Below the pieces are notes generated by a model. The model searched no databases. It worked only from the letters and a program-made list of their open reading frames with translations, and was not told the origin of the DNA. A stretch of 64,000 nucleotides of DNA, taken from Gnetum montanum. Lineage: Eukaryota > Streptophyta > Gnetopsida > Gnetales > Gnetaceae. Position numbers and translations under genes: made by a program. Below are positions 55,631 through 64,000 of the stretch, piece after piece; the stretch's first letter is position 1; each line of letters begins with the position of its first letter. The DNA lies in contig MNCI01021041.1 of NCBI GenBank assembly GCA_015680685.1, positions 217,552-281,551 on the forward strand. Reading direction: 5' to 3'.

Positions 55631-58600
55631 ATGTCTTCTTCTTCTTCTCACAAGAGCAACTCACCACCTAGGGACAATACAAAGAACAGTCAGCAATCAA
55701 AAACACATAACCAAAATCTGCCAAGTCCTAAATAATACCGAATAGCATATACTCATCCCAATGAGTATATCCCCAACTTTACTTTTATTCTCCATCAAGA
55801 TGAACAGATGCGCTAGAGGAATTTGCAAGGTAACATCGTGTTACCTCCAGATCGATCAGTTCCAAACATGCTTCTCCATGCTTTGGCATAGATTGGCATG
55901 ACAGAATTATATGCAGAATACGTTGTGGAAGATTTTGATTCAAGGGATTACTATCCCACAGCTTTGCAACGTATGAGGGACTCAAGGCAGGAGAGCCAAC
56001 ATACACTAATGAAGGGCAAAGGTTCGCACGTCCTTAGCGAAATAGGAGATGAGGAACCCATTATAACGGGTTCTTTAATAAATGATGTTCCCCCTCCTAA
56101 TGATGGTGAGGAGGTGGGGTATCAGAACCTACGCTCAACGATACATATTACTGGTTCTAATCCCCGTGAACACTAACTTTTCATAGAGGAAATAAAAACT
56201 CATGATAAGGATAGGCACTTAGATCGTTATCACGATCGGGGCCATAGCAGTCGAAGAGAAGGTAGGAAGCATCGTCATGGCGGTGGTTCTCCTTCCTCTT
56301 CTCCTTCATCTCATCATTCACCCTCTCCTTCCACATCTGGGCACAACCAGCATGAGCATAGCGATGAGGATAAAGGTAAGAAAAATGAGAGACCTTGATG
56401 AGAAAGTCAAGAGAGAGGACAAGGGCATGAATGAAGGGAAAGTAGGGAACAACGAATACATCATAGGAATCATGAAAGAGATGATCATGACGAGCCCCTA
56501 CTTGCCACCCGAAGTATGCTCGACATAATGGAGGCAGTAAGAATTCCAACAAGGCATTTAAAAGATAGTCAGATCAAATGCTTAGACATGAATAATATTC
56601 CATGCTTTCAAGGGGGATACAATGCTGATCCGCAGCATCATTTATAGGCATTCCATAATGCCTGCACCTTGCAAAACATAGAGAACGAGTGGCAAAAACT
56701 TAAGTTATTTCCTAGGACACTCACCAAGAAAGCTGAGAGTTGGTATCGGTCCTTAGAACCGGAGACCATTAGGAGGTGGAGTACAATGTTAGAACTCTTC
56801 AACGATAAATATCAAATGTACTCCAGAGTGTCTAATTTGCGTAAGCAGATCCAAGGATGAAAGCAAGGTATTTATGAACCCTTGGATGCTGCCATGGTCC
56901 ACTACTACACATTGTTACATCGTTGCTTGGGCCATGGGTATGCTCAGCGGGATCAACTCTGCCACACCGTAGATGGGCTAAGGCATGAAACTAGAAGAAC
57001 CCTTGGGACTTATGCCCAAGGAATACTACCAGAACTTAGAGCCCATGATGTTCATTTCTTGTTGGAACAAGTAGCAAAAGAAGAAGGTGAGCTACAAAAA
57101 AGAGAGAGTGGAGAACAATACAACCGCAATCCCTCCCTTCGAAAGAAGGGAGTGAAATTTTGCGATGAAGAGGATGAGTCGCCAGTCGAAGAGTTGGTGA
57201 ACAAAAAAACCTGGCCAATTCAAAAATTAACAACAGAAGTATCAACTAAGATGGATTAATTGTGGGATTCCTTAGACTCCAGACTTGAAACTGTCTTGAA
57301 AATTGTAGAAGAGTCTACGGAGGAACGAAGTAGTGACAAAGATAAAACAAAGCGGAGAAATTCAGACCCTGCACATAACAAGTGTAAGGGGAAAATTACT
57401 ATCTCCGATGAGGATGTGGATTCAGACACAAATGATGATGGTGGATGTGAGATCTGCCATTATGATCATCCCAAGGGATGTTGTCCAATCATCTCACATT
57501 TACAAGAGTCTAGGGTGTATGCACTTAATCTAAGACTTAACCAATGGGAGACACCCTGAAGGTTACCTTATCCTCAAGGTAACCCAAGGTAGTTCCACCA
57601 ACCACTAACGTACTATCCAAGTGGGACTCCACCACAACCCATCGGACAACATCAGCAGTGGCAATACCCACAGTCATGGGGGATGCCACCACTGAAACAT
57701 CAATACCCTTACCGGCAACCTGATCCTTATGGATATTATGTGCAGCAGTCAGTTTCTCCAAGTGACTCTATGAGTCACACAACTCCCCAATGTCACTACC
57801 AAGTTTGGGAGTACTTTAGGAGGACTCCTTCTCCTCTGGGAGACATCCCACATATACACCATCCTCCAACTCCATCCGCACCTCTTCCACCTGTAGTTCC
57901 CATAACACCTCTTGCTCCAACAATGCAAGGGGAACTTCCTACTCAACCGTAGCAACGTAACGCTACGAGAGCTGTAAACATTTAACCTGTTGCTGGTTCT
58001 GACAACTATAAAAAGAGAAGACCTTTTTTCAGAACCAAAAGCCCAAAAAAGCTCTCACAACAAGCAGTTGAGTCTAGGTACACTCCTCCACCATCTAACA
58101 CTTTGGAGCACCCTTCAGTCCAACAGATCTTAACACATACGGTTATGTTAACGCATATCGTAATCGACTAGATCAAGGTAGGTCACCTTCCCAAGAAATT
58201 AATTGATCCTAGAACTCCCTTAATCTATCTATAAATTGCCGAGAACAAACCACATAAGGCTCTTCTTGACTCAGGTTTTGGAGTCAATTTAATATCACGA
58301 GAGATGTATCAAGCCTGGAACCTACCCCAACTTAAGAAGGGCAACATCCAACTAGAGCTGGAAGACCAGTCCATTACTATTCCCTTGGGATTGGTGGAGG
58401 ACATTGTTACCACTTTGTGTGGTTGGTCCTACCCAACTGACTTCCTGGTGATAGAAGTTAACAGCAATGATGGGGACTTCCCAATTATAATGGGAAGGGC
58501 ATGGCTGAGTACAGTAGATGCATGCCTAGGAATTCATGATCTTTCCTTCAAAATTTCTAAGGTAAAAATTTATGGAAAGATCGAGAAGAGGAAAGTTCCA

Positions 58601-58873
58601 TGCATCATATACAGTGATTCATTGGGTGATGACATGGAGGAACACACAACATCTCCTCCATGTAATAGGTGTGCCCTTGAAACTGTAAGACAAAGATGCC
58701 TGTATGTAGCAACCATACAACAAGTAGTAGATACCCCGTGGTTGACAGCTACTCGAAAGAGAAACCCAATATGCATGGAACAAACTGAGGAAATAACCCA
58801 TACCAACAACGAAGGCATAGATACGTTGGAATATGAGCATCACCAACTTCCACCCCTTAATCTAAGATCATGA
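55631..58873 (+). pseudogene. element E: gag-protease, one frame of 1081 codons with stops
   Basis: It starts ATGTCTTCTTCTTC (MSSSSSHKSNSPP), 122 bases after the primer site. The N-terminal part has FTFILHQDEQM and NIVLPPDRS, and a His/Arg/Ser-rich stretch follows (56220-56360). The capsid (56520-57080) has CLDMNNIPCFQGGYNADPQ, LTKKAESWYRSLEPE and LFNDKYQMYSRVSNLRKQI. A cysteine motif, CEICHYDHPKGCC, lies at about 57446-57484. A Pro/Gln/Tyr-rich region (57560-57950) leads to the protease near 58255-58560, with ALLDSGFGVNLIS (active site DSG intact) and FPIIMGRAWLS. All pieces are in the same frame. The stops are TAG, TGA and a few TAA of the decay type. It ends NLRS, where the pol of D would begin. 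Confidence 0.88.
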
Positions 58874-60664
58874 ATTGGGAGGAGTTGGACACTTTTAAGA
58901 AATTCAAACAGGTGCTCATTATTTTGAATCTCTCCCTTTCCACTCAGTCATGGGGGAGATGGCCACCTATGCTAATCATATGGGGCCATCAGTTCTTTTT
59001 AAGTTTTTATTTTACAACATTTTTGTTTTACAAGTTTTTGTTTCACACATTTTTTTTTACAAGTTTTTGTTTTACACGTTTTTGTTTTACAACGTTTTTG
59101 TTTTACACATTTTTGTCTTAGGCATTTTTGTTTTACAAATTTCTTTAACTTTTCTTGTTTTTGTTTTACAACTTTCTTTAGCTCTTCTTGTTTTTGTTTT
59201 TCAACATCGTTATACTTTTTCATTTTTTGTGTGTTTGTGTGTGTGTGATCCACCGTGTAAGTTCATCACCCAATAAGTGTTCTTCCTAATGGTATGAATT
59301 GTTTTCATATTGATTGCCAATGTTTGGTTTTTACCTTTAAGTCACGATGTTGATACTAAGGTATGCTTCTTTTGATATGGCAGGCAATGAGTTCACTTTA
59401 TCCATCCATCCACTAGTTTCTATTGTCTCTCTTGGCTTGGAAATGTACAATCTCCTTCATAATAAGAACTTTAACAAATTGATGACTGGGAAACTCTCAA
59501 ACTAAGGAAGGACTCAAGGTTTGAAAAGGGTGTGACTTCAAGGGAACTTGATGCTTTGGTGTTGGCCATTCTCTTGGGTGCTTGGATGTTTTCTTCTTGG
59601 GTTTTCTTTCTATTCCAATGTTACCCAATCATTGGGAAGCTAAGCCAATAAAAATAATAAGTCTTTGCATGGTGTGGTTCTCACACATAAAAATACAAAA
59701 CAAAGAAAAAAAAGAATTAGAAAAAAGAAAGAAAGAAGCAAAGTGAGAATTCACAGCACACCCCTTAGAAAAAATAATTCCTTAGGCTACAAGCACTGGT
59801 TATAGAACCAAAAATGTTCCCTCTAACTAAGGCCCTTCTCGCTTCCCATTCTCTCCTCCTTATTTGGTCAGAATGGTGGTGACTCTTGTGGGAAGCATTC
59901 TTGTTATTTAAGAGGATGGATTAGCTGGATGCATTGATGCAAAGTCACTAGATGTGGTTGGTTTGAGGTCGGACTTGGAATGGGACTTGCTAACTCACAT
60001 TAATCATGAACTACACAAGGGGCTGTACACCACCTTGTTCTTGGGATTCCATTCCATTCTATTCTCTCCATCCTTCTGTCCATTGTTCACCTCATTACCA
60101 GTTGTATCATTAGTGTATATATTTTGGTTGATGCATTGTTTTCTTTTTGGTAAATTCTTGTGGTTAAGACTTTAACTCTTGTTCCAAATGACATTCCCAG
60201 AGCCTATGGACTCTTTGAATGTGGGTTTGTCAAGGCATTAAGGCATGAGCCTACTTTGGGGAGGACCCACTAACATTCCTATTTGATGCACTAGTTAAAT
60301 TCTTTTCCCTAACATTTTTGCAATTAATTTTATTTTGTTCATTTCCATCTTGACATCCATTTCATCAATACCATAGTTGTCCCTTTTTATCTATCTTTCT
60401 TACTCTTTTTCTTTCTCCATTCTAACGCTACCGGAGGTTCGCGATTAGTCATGGGGGTACGGGGCCCAATTTTTTTGATTTTCTCCTAGCCCTGATTTTT
60501 TTTTCAATTTTTTCCGAACCCCTACACCTTCGGTAGTCATCATTAATACATCCCTAGATCTGCAATTAGCCATACCACAACCTAGCCAATGGACCTACAC
60601 TGAAGTAAGGTATTACTTACATGATGATTCATTTACCCTTGCTAATATATGGTTGTGTTGTGTG
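58874..60664 (+). other. element E: noncoding module; pol deletion junction near 58890-58940
   Basis: It begins with the pol linker start (ATGAATTGGGAGGAGTTGGA at 58870, compare 46844 in D). Within about 60 bases it changes to CTCAGTCATGGGGGAGATG, the post-pol text of D at 49745. GGGTGTGACTTCAAG at about 59528 and GGGGAGGACCCACTAAC at about 60257 are the shared module text. No gene apart from short chance ORFs. Confidence 0.7.
58997..59215 (+). repeat. T-rich minisatellite, about 15-16 bp unit
   Basis: About a dozen units of the type TTTTTGTTTTACAAG or TTTTTGTTTTACACA. The long ORFs on both strands here are artefacts of the repeat. Confidence 0.88.
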
Positions 60665-60855
60665 TGCAGATGGCGATCATACAACAACGAATTGGATCTG
60701 GAGCAAACACTTGGAATAGAGTAGTGTTGGAAGCAGCTATACAAGAAGCAAGATCGATGGCACGCTTATGGATGGATAATGAAAGGCGCAATCTTGGCGT
60801 TGGCAGTAGCAACACTTCTTTCTCTCTTCTCTCTCAGCTACCAACTAAGGCCTGA
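60665..60855 (+). CDS. element E: small ORF in the env position, possible exon
   Basis: GTTGTGTGTGTGCAG, a good splice acceptor, precedes ATGGCGATCATACAAC. The frame reads MAIIQQRIGSGANTWNRVVL, continues through an alanine/arginine-rich helix (EAAIQEARSMARLWMDNERR) to QLPTKA and a TGA, about 63 codons without a stop. Its place, between the post-pol module and the polypurine leader, matches the 2.8-kb extra ORF of element X, which also starts with ATGGC after an acceptor-like TTGTAG. It could be the shortened remnant of that ORF or a separate small protein. Function unknown. Confidence 0.4.
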
Positions 60856-61029
60856 TGTCAATGTAATAAGGTGTTCACCCTTGTTGTCATGAATACTAGC
60901 TTTGTCAAGTCTTGTAATGATGATCCGTTCACATGTCATCCCATTAGTTCCATTCACCTCAATAATCCCATACGTTCCCAATATTTTGTAAGGAACTCGA
61001 GGATGAGTTTTCATTTAGTCATGGGGGTA
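60856..61029 (+). other. element E: 3' leader with polypurine tract
   Basis: TTTTGTAAGGAACTCGAGG, then TTAGTCATGGGGGTA, immediately before the 3' LTR. The purine run CATGGGGGTA occupies 61020-61029. Same layout as element X at 8100-8146. Confidence 0.8.
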
Positions 61030-61973
61030 TGATGAAACGCAATATTGCATGGGCCACGATATCGTGTACGCGATACGCGATATCGCGGTCGCTATGATAT
61101 CGCATCCTCTGCAATATCGCATACGCGATATTGCATCGTCCCTTCTGATATCACGTACATGATATCGCGGTGCACCGTCATATCTATAAATAAGAGGTGG
61201 ATCTCCCTTATTTCCTCATCCTAGGCTAGAAGTATGGAAACTCTGGCAGATTGATCACTCCAAAGATAGAATATTTTCCATGTGCCCGTAGTAGGAGTCC
61301 TAAAGTGAATGGATATTTATTCGAGCAACATTGTACTTGAACACAAGTTGTGTATGAAAATAAAGAAGAACTTCCTGGATAAACCTTGTAGTGCATGGAA
61401 TAGGATTTTATTTAATGTTATTTATTGCTTTCTCTCTTAGTAATGCAGAATGAGTACGACTTGATTACGAGCATTTAAGGATGTGTACGGATGATCAAGG
61501 AATGGATGCTCATTGTAGTTAGGCTAGATTAGATTCTCTCAACCCCTTTCCTCCTAGTTAAGTGCCTCAGTACGACCACTTTGAGCACGTGCATTACGCG
61601 TGGTGATCCCAGCAACAATTAGTGTTTGGTAGCCATGGTTGCATCGGTTCAGGGTGTGTACGGTAAGTGGGAACGAATGCTGATGCTAGGTAATTTAGAC
61701 TTAGTTCATTAGTTAGAGTTAGTCATTAGTTTCTCAACCCTTCACCTTGTTAGCATAGGAGATAAAACACATAAAAGTCTATAAAAATCATACACCTCAA
61801 ACTTACTTAACCATACACCGTGACAACTATAAGTAAGTCTGGGAAGACAATGAATGATTAACCCTAAGTGTTCCATGGGGCGTGTAGGCATTTAGTCTGC
61901 GGAGTTCGACGGGATCACGTGTGCTATGCTTGTATTCGTATGGTTGAGTGTAGGGGTACCTCGCCACTCATCA
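61030..61973 (+). repeat. element E: 3' LTR (944 bp)
   Basis: It starts TGATGAAACGC and ends CTCATCA. It contains the expanded palindrome block (61041-61170), TATAAATA at 61185-61192 and the family body. Apart from the 135-bp difference it is closely similar to the 5' LTR. Confidence 0.92.
61041..61170. repeat. palindromic CGATATCGCG block, longest version
   Basis: At least five GATATCGC-type or GATATTGC-type arms follow each other (CACGATATCGTG, GCGATATCGCGG, TGATATCGCATC, CAATATCGCATACGCGATAT, TGATATCACG). Several CG have become TG or CA. Confidence 0.82.
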
Positions 61974-62474
61974 TTTATGATCCATTTTTTAGTCATAACT
62001 TCAACAAGGAACGAAACCTTATCCTTGGAGTGATCCCTCTACATTGCAATAATCTTCCTCATGCTATCCTTCCTCCTACCATGAAATTCAACAGGCCACG
62101 AACCACATATCTCATGCAATTCCCCACCAATATTAGCCATATCCACCATAACTATCTTAGTGGTCATAGATCCAACAATGTCCAACATGGCCTTCTATAC
62201 CATTATAGAAGGGAATTTTAAATCAGCCACAATGGAAACATATCTAGTTCCTTAATGCAAGATACTACTCTCATTCTCCACCATCATAATTATTGAGAAG
62301 TACCATAATAATTATGTTTATTTCATGGCAAGAAATTCATCATCTCATAAATGAAAGCATTTTTTTAAGAGAAAGAAAAACACATCTGTATGTGAGGATT
62401 TACACTCATCTCCTTATTTACCATCATCCTTAAAGAAATGAGACCAAGAAGGGTATAATTCTAAATAACAAGTT
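61974..62474 (+). pseudogene. element B: gag tail continued after element E
   Basis: TTTATGATCCATTTTTTAGT resumes element B. It matches element A at 16880-17370 closely (AATTCAACAAGG, CCATAACTATCTTAG, AAAGAAATGAGACCAAGA). It is interrupted at 62474 by element F after AAGTT, where A is continuous (near 17375). Confidence 0.75.
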
Positions 62475-63405
62475 TGATGAGACGCGACCTGCATGTGCCG
62501 CGATATCGCATCCCATGCGATATCGTGTACGCGATATCGCGTCTATCCCTGCGATATCGCGGTCCACCGCCATATCTATAAATAAGAGGTGGCACTCCCC
62601 TCATTTCCCAATCCTGGCTAGTGTAGCGAAGCTCTGGCAGATTGATCACTCCAGAGTTAGAATTTTTCCCATGTGCCCGCAGTAGGAGTCCTAGAGTGAA
62701 CGCCTCTTTATTCGAGCAGCTTGTAACCTGACCCCAAGTTGTGTACGGCAATAAAGACGAACTTGATTGGATAAGCCTTGCAGCACGTGGCTTTATTTAT
62801 TGCTTTCATTTACTGCTTTCCTAGTGCATTCAGGTAAGACTTGATTACGAGCGACTACGGATGTGTACGGCTAGTTGAGGAATCGGCTACTCATTGCTAG
62901 GGTAGAACGTGTGATAAGTACTACTTAGTTACGAGCACCTAAGGGTGTGTACGGCTGGCTAAGGAATCGGCTGCTTATCACACATAGGTTAAAGAGGTGC
63001 CTCAATACGACCACTTCAAGCACTTGCGTTACGTGTGTCGATCGCAGTAATGATTAGCGTTTGGTAAGCCACAGTTGCATAGTTCAGGGTGTGTCCGGTA
63101 AGTGGGAACGGATGCTGACGCTAGTTAACTTAGACTTAGGACATTAGTTCGAGTTAGTTAGTTTCTCAACCCTTCACCTTGTTAGCATAGGAGATAAAAC
63201 AAATAAAAGTCTATAAAAATCATACACCTCAAACTTACTTAACCATACACCGTGACAACTATAAGTAAGTCTGGGAAGAAAAAAAATAATTAACCTTAAG
63301 TGTTCCATGAGTCATGTAGGCACTTAGTCTATGGAGCCCAACCGGATCGCACGTGTTACGCTCGTATTCGTATGGTTGAGTGTAGGGGTACCTCGCCACT
63401 CATCA
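62475..63405 (+). repeat. element F: 5' LTR (931 bp)
   Basis: It starts TGATGAGACGCGACC and ends CTCATCA. Palindrome block 62499-62562, TATAAATA 62577-62584. The body matches solo LTR 2 and the LTRs of E. Confidence 0.92.
62577..62584 (+). promoter_or_regulatory. element F: TATA box
   Basis: TATAAATA in CATATCTATAAATAAGAGG, 15 bases after the palindrome block. Confidence 0.75.
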
Positions 63406-63425
63406 TTGGCGCCGTTGCCGAGGAC
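63406..63425 (+). promoter_or_regulatory. element F: primer binding site, tRNA-Asp type
   Basis: TTGGCGCCGTTGCCGAGGAC follows the LTR directly. It is the least mutated primer site in the window and fits the tRNA-Asp 3' end used by Athila elements. Confidence 0.88.
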
Positions 63426-63551
63426 TAAGTGTTTTTACGCCAATTAAACATAAGGGATATCACTCACATCGTTGTGAGCTTAAAACGAACCTTAGGGTTA
63501 ATCAGTTAATCAAGAACGTAAATAACGGTGAAAGTTAGCACACCATTAGAA

Positions 63552-64000
63552 ATGGCTTCTTCTCATGCAATCAACTCACCTAAGGACAATACAGGAGAAA
63601 GTCAGGATCATACACATAACCGCAATCAACCATGTCCTCAACAATCCAAAGTCACATATACTCATCCCGATGAGTATGTGCGGGATTTTACCTTTGTTTT
63701 CCATCAAGATGAGCAACTGCGGTAGAGAGACATGCAAGGTAACATCGTGTTACCCCCAGATCGATCCGCTCCCAACATGCTTTTCCGTGCCTTGGTATAG
63801 ATTGACATGCATGAGCTGTTCGCAGAATACATTTTGGATGACCATGACACAAGGGATTATCAACCCATAAATGTCCAACGTATTCGGGACGAAAGGCAGG
63901 AGAGCCAACATTTACTATTGAAGGGCAAGGTTCCCCACGTCATTAGTGAAATAGGAGAAGAGGAACCCCTCACGATGGGTTTCTTAGAAAATGATGTTCC
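63552..64000 (+). pseudogene. element F: gag, N-terminal part, cut by window end
   Basis: It starts ATGGCTTCTTCTCATGC (MASSHAINSPKDN). HPDEYVRDFTFVFHQDEQLR ends in a TAG (63723), then GNIVLPPDRSAPNMLF and RQESQHLLLKGKVPHVISE follow in the same frame, parallel to E (FTFILHQDEQM, NIVLPPDRS). Two TAG stops, at 63723 and near 63798, break it. The rest lies outside the window. Confidence 0.82.

Larger units (their letters stand above)
54680..61973 (+). mobile_element. element E: non-autonomous gag-protease LTR element lacking pol
   Basis: LTRs lie at 54680-55488 and 61030-61973, in the same family as the solo LTRs. Flanks CTTAT (54675-54679) and TTTAT (61974-61978) are a target duplication with one mismatch. 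Element A is uninterrupted at the same place (near 16880), which supports the insertion. Inside are a primer site, one frame for gag and protease, a noncoding module, a small ORF, a polypurine tract and the 3' LTR. RT, RNase H and integrase are absent, so mobility would depend on a full relative. The LTRs are very similar, so the insertion is fairly young. Confidence 0.9.
51885..62474 (+). mobile_element. element B: sister copy of element A, interrupted by element E
   Basis: A 5' LTR (51885-53155), a primer site and gag match element A step by step. The gag tail is split at 54679/61974 by element E. It resumes at 61974-62474 and is then cut by element F at 62475. The rest of B and its 3' LTR must lie beyond the window. 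Like A, it shows no pol in the part visible. Confidence 0.8.
62475..64000 (+). mobile_element. element F: TGATGAG-family element, 5' part, runs off the window
   Basis: A 5' LTR (62475-63405), a near-perfect primer site and the start of gag are present. AAGTT (62470-62474) should be its target duplication. It is closest to E and to solo LTR 2. Whether it carries pol cannot be seen. Confidence 0.9.

Noticed and set aside
56181-56552. 123-codon minus-strand ORF
   Set aside because: Complement of the His/Arg/Ser-rich part of E gag, which is in frame with the capsid.
58950-59276. ORFs of 83, 108 and 84 codons on both strands with repeated Phe/Leu or Lys/Gln text
   Set aside because: Produced by the 15-16 bp T-rich minisatellite; no biological frame.
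63406-63425. tRNA-Asp gene fragment
   Set aside because: Only the stretch complementary to the tRNA 3' end is present, directly after an LTR; it is a primer binding site.

Overview
This window looks like plant nuclear DNA from a large, repeat-rich land-plant genome. I see no host gene, rRNA or tRNA gene. Nearly everything is Ty3/gypsy LTR retrotransposon sequence of several ages. Three things point to plants: Tat-lineage polymerases with two RNase H domains, Athila-like elements primed by a tRNA-Asp-type primer site, and stop codons of the kind left by decay of methylated CG and CHG sites. I cannot name the species. A large-genome seed plant such as a gymnosperm is only a guess.

Layout. 1-1010: minus-strand Tat reverse transcriptase fragment. 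1011-2525: degenerate repeats interrupted by a solo LTR (1550-2264). 2526-8850: 3' half of an old Athila-like element X, with integrase tail, long noncoding module, an extra coiled-coil ORF in the env position, and 3' LTR. 8850-13296: Tat integrase tail and decayed noncoding DNA. 13297-21557: element A, an Athila-like element with gag but no recognisable pol, carrying a solo LTR inside gag. 21558-22440 plus 39706-42369: minus-strand gypsy element H, split in two by a 17.3-kb Tat element. 42370-42668: fragment G. 42669 to about 51880: Athila-like element D with gag, protease, RT, RNase H and integrase, badly decayed. 51885 onward: element B, a sister copy of A, interrupted by element E (54680-61973) and by element F (62475 to the window end).

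The best-preserved unit is the Tat element at 22446-39700, with a perfect 5-bp target duplication (ACTTG). Its gag-pro and pol frames could be joined in phase by removing one 4.85-kb sense intron (28406-33251). That intron holds an antisense gene with its own GT-AG introns and a plausible promoter. I consider this intron-nested antisense gene the most interesting system here. The pol frame runs 1161 codons without a frameshift; all 19 stops are one C-to-T change away from CAG, CGA or CAA.

Element E is a gag-protease-only element, apparently made by deletion of the whole RT-RNase H-integrase block from a D-like parent. It could move only with proteins from a full relative. A, B, E and F and the two solo LTRs share TGATGAG...ATCA-type ends, and E, F and the solo LTRs share a promoter with CG-rich palindromes just upstream of the TATA box. 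Because A and B are sister copies, each gives the empty site for insertions in the other. This allows the nested history to be read directly.
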